The notes beneath the pieces were generated by a model. The model made no database searches, was not told where the DNA came from, and worked only from the letters and a program-made list of their open reading frames with translations. 23,164 nt of DNA, taken from a bacterium. Its GTDB lineage: Bacteria > Patescibacteriota > Minisyncoccia > Minisyncoccales > CG1-02-41-26. Where the stretch lies: positions 1 through 23,164 of the forward strand of contig JAUWYS010000001.1 of NCBI GenBank assembly GCA_030615715.1, in the 5' to 3' direction. Position numbers and translations under genes: made by a program. Shown piece by piece: positions 21,301 through 23,164 of this stretch (positions within the stretch are counted from its first letter, which is position 1; each line of letters starts with the position of its first letter).

Positions 21301-23164
21301 TGAAGATTTAACAATAAACAAAAGTGTGACCCTGCAAGGTGCAGGCAGAGATGTCGTTACGGTTAATGGCGCGCAGACCATAGCGGCAAATGATGTCATC
21401 GTAGATGGTTTCACACTCGACGGGGGCATTACCTTAGATGACACAGCAAATACTATAAGCAATGGCACAATATCCAATAATATTATCACTAACGCTCAAA
21501 ATGGAATTAGGCTGGGTTGGGATGCTGATGGTCAGGGTGTAGATCACGTTACGATTGAGAACAATATTATTAGCGACAATCTTGCAAAAGGGATACGGTT
21601 CGCCAATACAAAAGAGCACAAGACTGGCATACCCCAACGTACCTCCTACATCACCATTAGCGGCAACGAAATAGAGGATAATGGTTCAGCAGGCATCGAA
21701 ACTTATGGTCCCGGCTCAAACACCATAATCAATAACACTATCAGAGACAATGGCGGTAACGGCATCAACCTAAAGTTTGACGATGGTGATGTCGTAACGG
21801 GCAACACCATAACAGACAACGATGGCCCGGGCATCACCCTGCGCCAGGTCACTAATACCGTTGTAGAAAATAACAGCGTGTCGGACCACATAAGCGAAGA
21901 TATAATTGGAACATGTGACACTGTTTTCGGTGGGAAAGGCTCGGGGATACATATCTTTGACACCAGTGAAGACAACACCATACGTTTTAACGACATCAAA
22001 GATAACAATTATGGTATTTTTATTCACAGTCACCCCAAAGGTGACTTGCGACCATCGGGCAATTCTATCAACCACAATAACATCGCAGACAATAGCAACT
22101 ATGGTATCCTTAATGCTTTGGTTAACCCACTGGCTCCAGTAGACGCCACCAACAACTGGTGGGGTACAACAGTTGTGTCCGAAGTTCAAGCGATGGTTTC
22201 TGACAATGTGAATTATTCTCCCTGGTACGCCAATCAAGATATGACTTCATTAGCTGGCACACCCGATGAAAATAATAAACTAACTTTGCCAACAGAAGTT
22301 GACATAGTTGTTACCACGACCGTCGGTGAAGTGACCGTTGAAATTCCAGCCGGACTAACTGTTACCGGGGAAAAGGGTTGGACTGGAGAAATTAATGCCC
22401 CAGAAGTTAAGCTAATTTCAAGTGTTACAATAATTCCAGAGAGTGGAACAACCGTCAGCGTGTCAGCAGTCATTGAAATTGGTTATGGGGATATAAAATT
22501 AACGTTTGACAAAGCAGTTCGAATCTCGATTGCTGGTCAAGCAGGCAAATATGCCGGATATTCTCGAGCTGGGGTATTTACTCCAATAACTACTACTTGC
22601 ACTGCTGATGACCAGACAATCGTAGACGCCCAACTTGGTGCAGAAGGTGATTGTAAAAGAGATGTTGTTCCTGATTTAGTTATTTGGACAAGACACTTTA
22701 CTAAATTTGTTACTTATAGCCAAACCACAGTTCCTCCAAGCGGTGGTGCAATTATTATTTTCACTGGAGATACTACAGCTCCCTCAATTAGCGAAATAAA
22801 TGTGGTAGCCGGGAGTAATACCGCTATCATCACCTGGCAAACTAATGAACAATCTATTTCTTGGCTCGTTTATGGCACAACCACTGACTACGGCCTTGAA
22901 GAAAAAACCACCACTTACAAAACCTCTCACTCAGCAACCCTGACAAATCTTTCTCCTTTAACTACCTATCATTATCAGATTAAATCAAAAGATAGTAGAG
23001 GTAACATGGGCATCCATACTGATAGGATTTTTACTACCTCGGCCCTAGAAGAGGAAATAACAGGCGATATAAATGATGATGGCAAAGTGGATATCTTTGA
23101 TTTTAATCTTTTAATGGTAAATTGGGGGGATAGCCCAGCCAATTTAACTGCTGATTTGGATAAT
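21257..23164 (+). CDS. Beta-helix/FN3/dockerin surface protein, 5'-truncated and running off the window
   Basis: An open frame runs to the window end. An ATG exists at 21257, but protein-like sequence starts only at about 21284 with AAGTYDEDLTINKSVTLQGAG. That is a second beta-helix opening, equivalent to NVAAGTY in the first piece. PbH1 rungs follow (IENNIISDNLAKGIRF, INNTIRDNGGNGINL) to the common end motif NNWWGT at about 22151. Then come a beta-rich domain ending WTRHFTKFVTYS, an FN3-like domain (about 22777-23037) and a type-I dockerin-like calcium repeat GDINDDGKVDIFDFNLLM from about 23063, with a second repeat starting at the edge. There is no signal peptide in this frame, so it is not secretable unless joined to the upstream piece. 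Probably an out-of-frame fusion of two paralogues, or an assembly error. Confidence 0.68.
   Translation, partial: MVLSWAPKAAAGTYDEDLTINKSVTLQGAGRDVVTVNGAQTIAANDVIVDGFTLDGGITLDDTANTISNGTISNNIITNAQNGIRLGWDADGQGVDHVTIENNIISDNLAKGIRFANTKEHKTGIPQRTSYITISGNEIEDNGSAGIETYGPGSNTIINNTIRDNGGNGINLKFDDGDVVTGNTITDNDGPGITLRQVTNTVVENNSVSDHISEDIIGTCDTVFGGKGSGIHIFDTSEDNTIRFNDIKDNNYGIFIHSHPKGDLRPSGNSINHNNIADNSNYGILNALVNPLAPVDATNNWWGTTVVSEVQAMVSDNVNYSPWYANQDMTSLAGTPDENNKLTLPTEVDIVVTTTVGEVTVEIPAGLTVTGEKGWTGEINAPEVKLISSVTIIPESGTTVSVSAVIEIGYGDIKLTFDKAVRISIAGQAGKYAGYSRAGVFTPITTTCTADDQTIVDAQLGAEGDCKRDVVPDLVIWTRHFTKFVTYSQTTVPPSGGAIIIFTGDTTAPSISEINVVAGSNTAIITWQTNEQSISWLVYGTTTDYGLEEKTTTYKTSHSATLTNLSPLTTYHYQIKSKDSRGNMGIHTDRIFTTSALEEEITGDINDDGKVDIFDFNLLMVNWGDSPANLTADLDN

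Noticed and set aside
21281..21301. Programmed +1 frameshift at the TGA joining the two beta-helix pieces
   Set aside because: The new frame already reads as a beta-helix opening upstream of the stop, and UUA-to-UAU re-pairing is poor. A fusion explains it better.
21770..22237. 155-codon open frame antisense to the beta-helix gene
   Set aside because: It is a shadow of the repetitive beta-helix coding sequence, with no start signal or domain.
1..23164. CRISPR array, insertion sequence or recoded UGA
   Set aside because: No regularly spaced repeats or transposase frames were seen, and several well-defined genes end in TGA.

Overview
The window looks like a Patescibacteria (CPR) genome fragment, most likely from a Parcubacteria-like lineage. 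This is inferred from gene content and style. Housekeeping genes are packed with 1-20 nt gaps or 4-nt overlaps, proteins are short for their families (Mfd, FtsZ, ComEC), genes are AT-rich, and a surface protein ends in FN3 plus dockerin domains. Several genes stop at UGA, so UGA does not look recoded here. No rRNA, tRNA, CRISPR array or transposase was seen.

Left part (1-6612): a cut-down mfd on the minus strand faces two small plus-strand genes. One is a possible SH3/KOW-like protein and the other a solenoid of eight 11-residue repeats. Both directions start from one compact promoter region with two face-to-face consensus promoters. A minus-strand operon follows, running leftwards from 6612: pth, a GT-B glycosyltransferase-like protein, an EamA/DMT transporter and a membrane-anchored glycoside hydrolase-like protein.

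Centre (6689-15139): a plus-strand housekeeping cluster of lepB, hisS, a HIT protein, rpsU, ybeY, ftsA, ftsZ, a three-helix membrane protein and comEC. It continues from an internal promoter into a GT2 glycosyltransferase and an HtrA-type protease. FtsZ stops at the end of its folded core, with no linker or FtsA-binding tail.

Stress and envelope part (15140-19045): an Hsp100 protein with a ClpB-length middle domain and a ClpC-like ClpP-docking tripeptide, a membrane-anchored trypsin-fold protein that has lost its catalytic His, and a small DUF4064-like membrane protein.

Right part (19046-23164): a 404-bp stretch without a convincing gene holds the best candidate for something undescribed. 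This is a minus-strand non-coding RNA with its own TTGACA-N16-TACAAT promoter, a 13-bp closing helix, internal hairpins and a terminator. Next comes a two-gene minus-strand operon (coiled-coil protein, then membrane protein) with strong Shine-Dalgarno sites. Last is a secreted beta-helix gene whose frame breaks at about 21285 where a second beta-helix/FN3/dockerin gene appears to be joined out of frame; it runs off the end.

Two expression styles are visible. Several promoters have 16-bp spacers, and mfd and the GT2 gene start only a few bases after the predicted transcription start. Most housekeeping starts lack a Shine-Dalgarno site, while four small accessory genes have strong ones.
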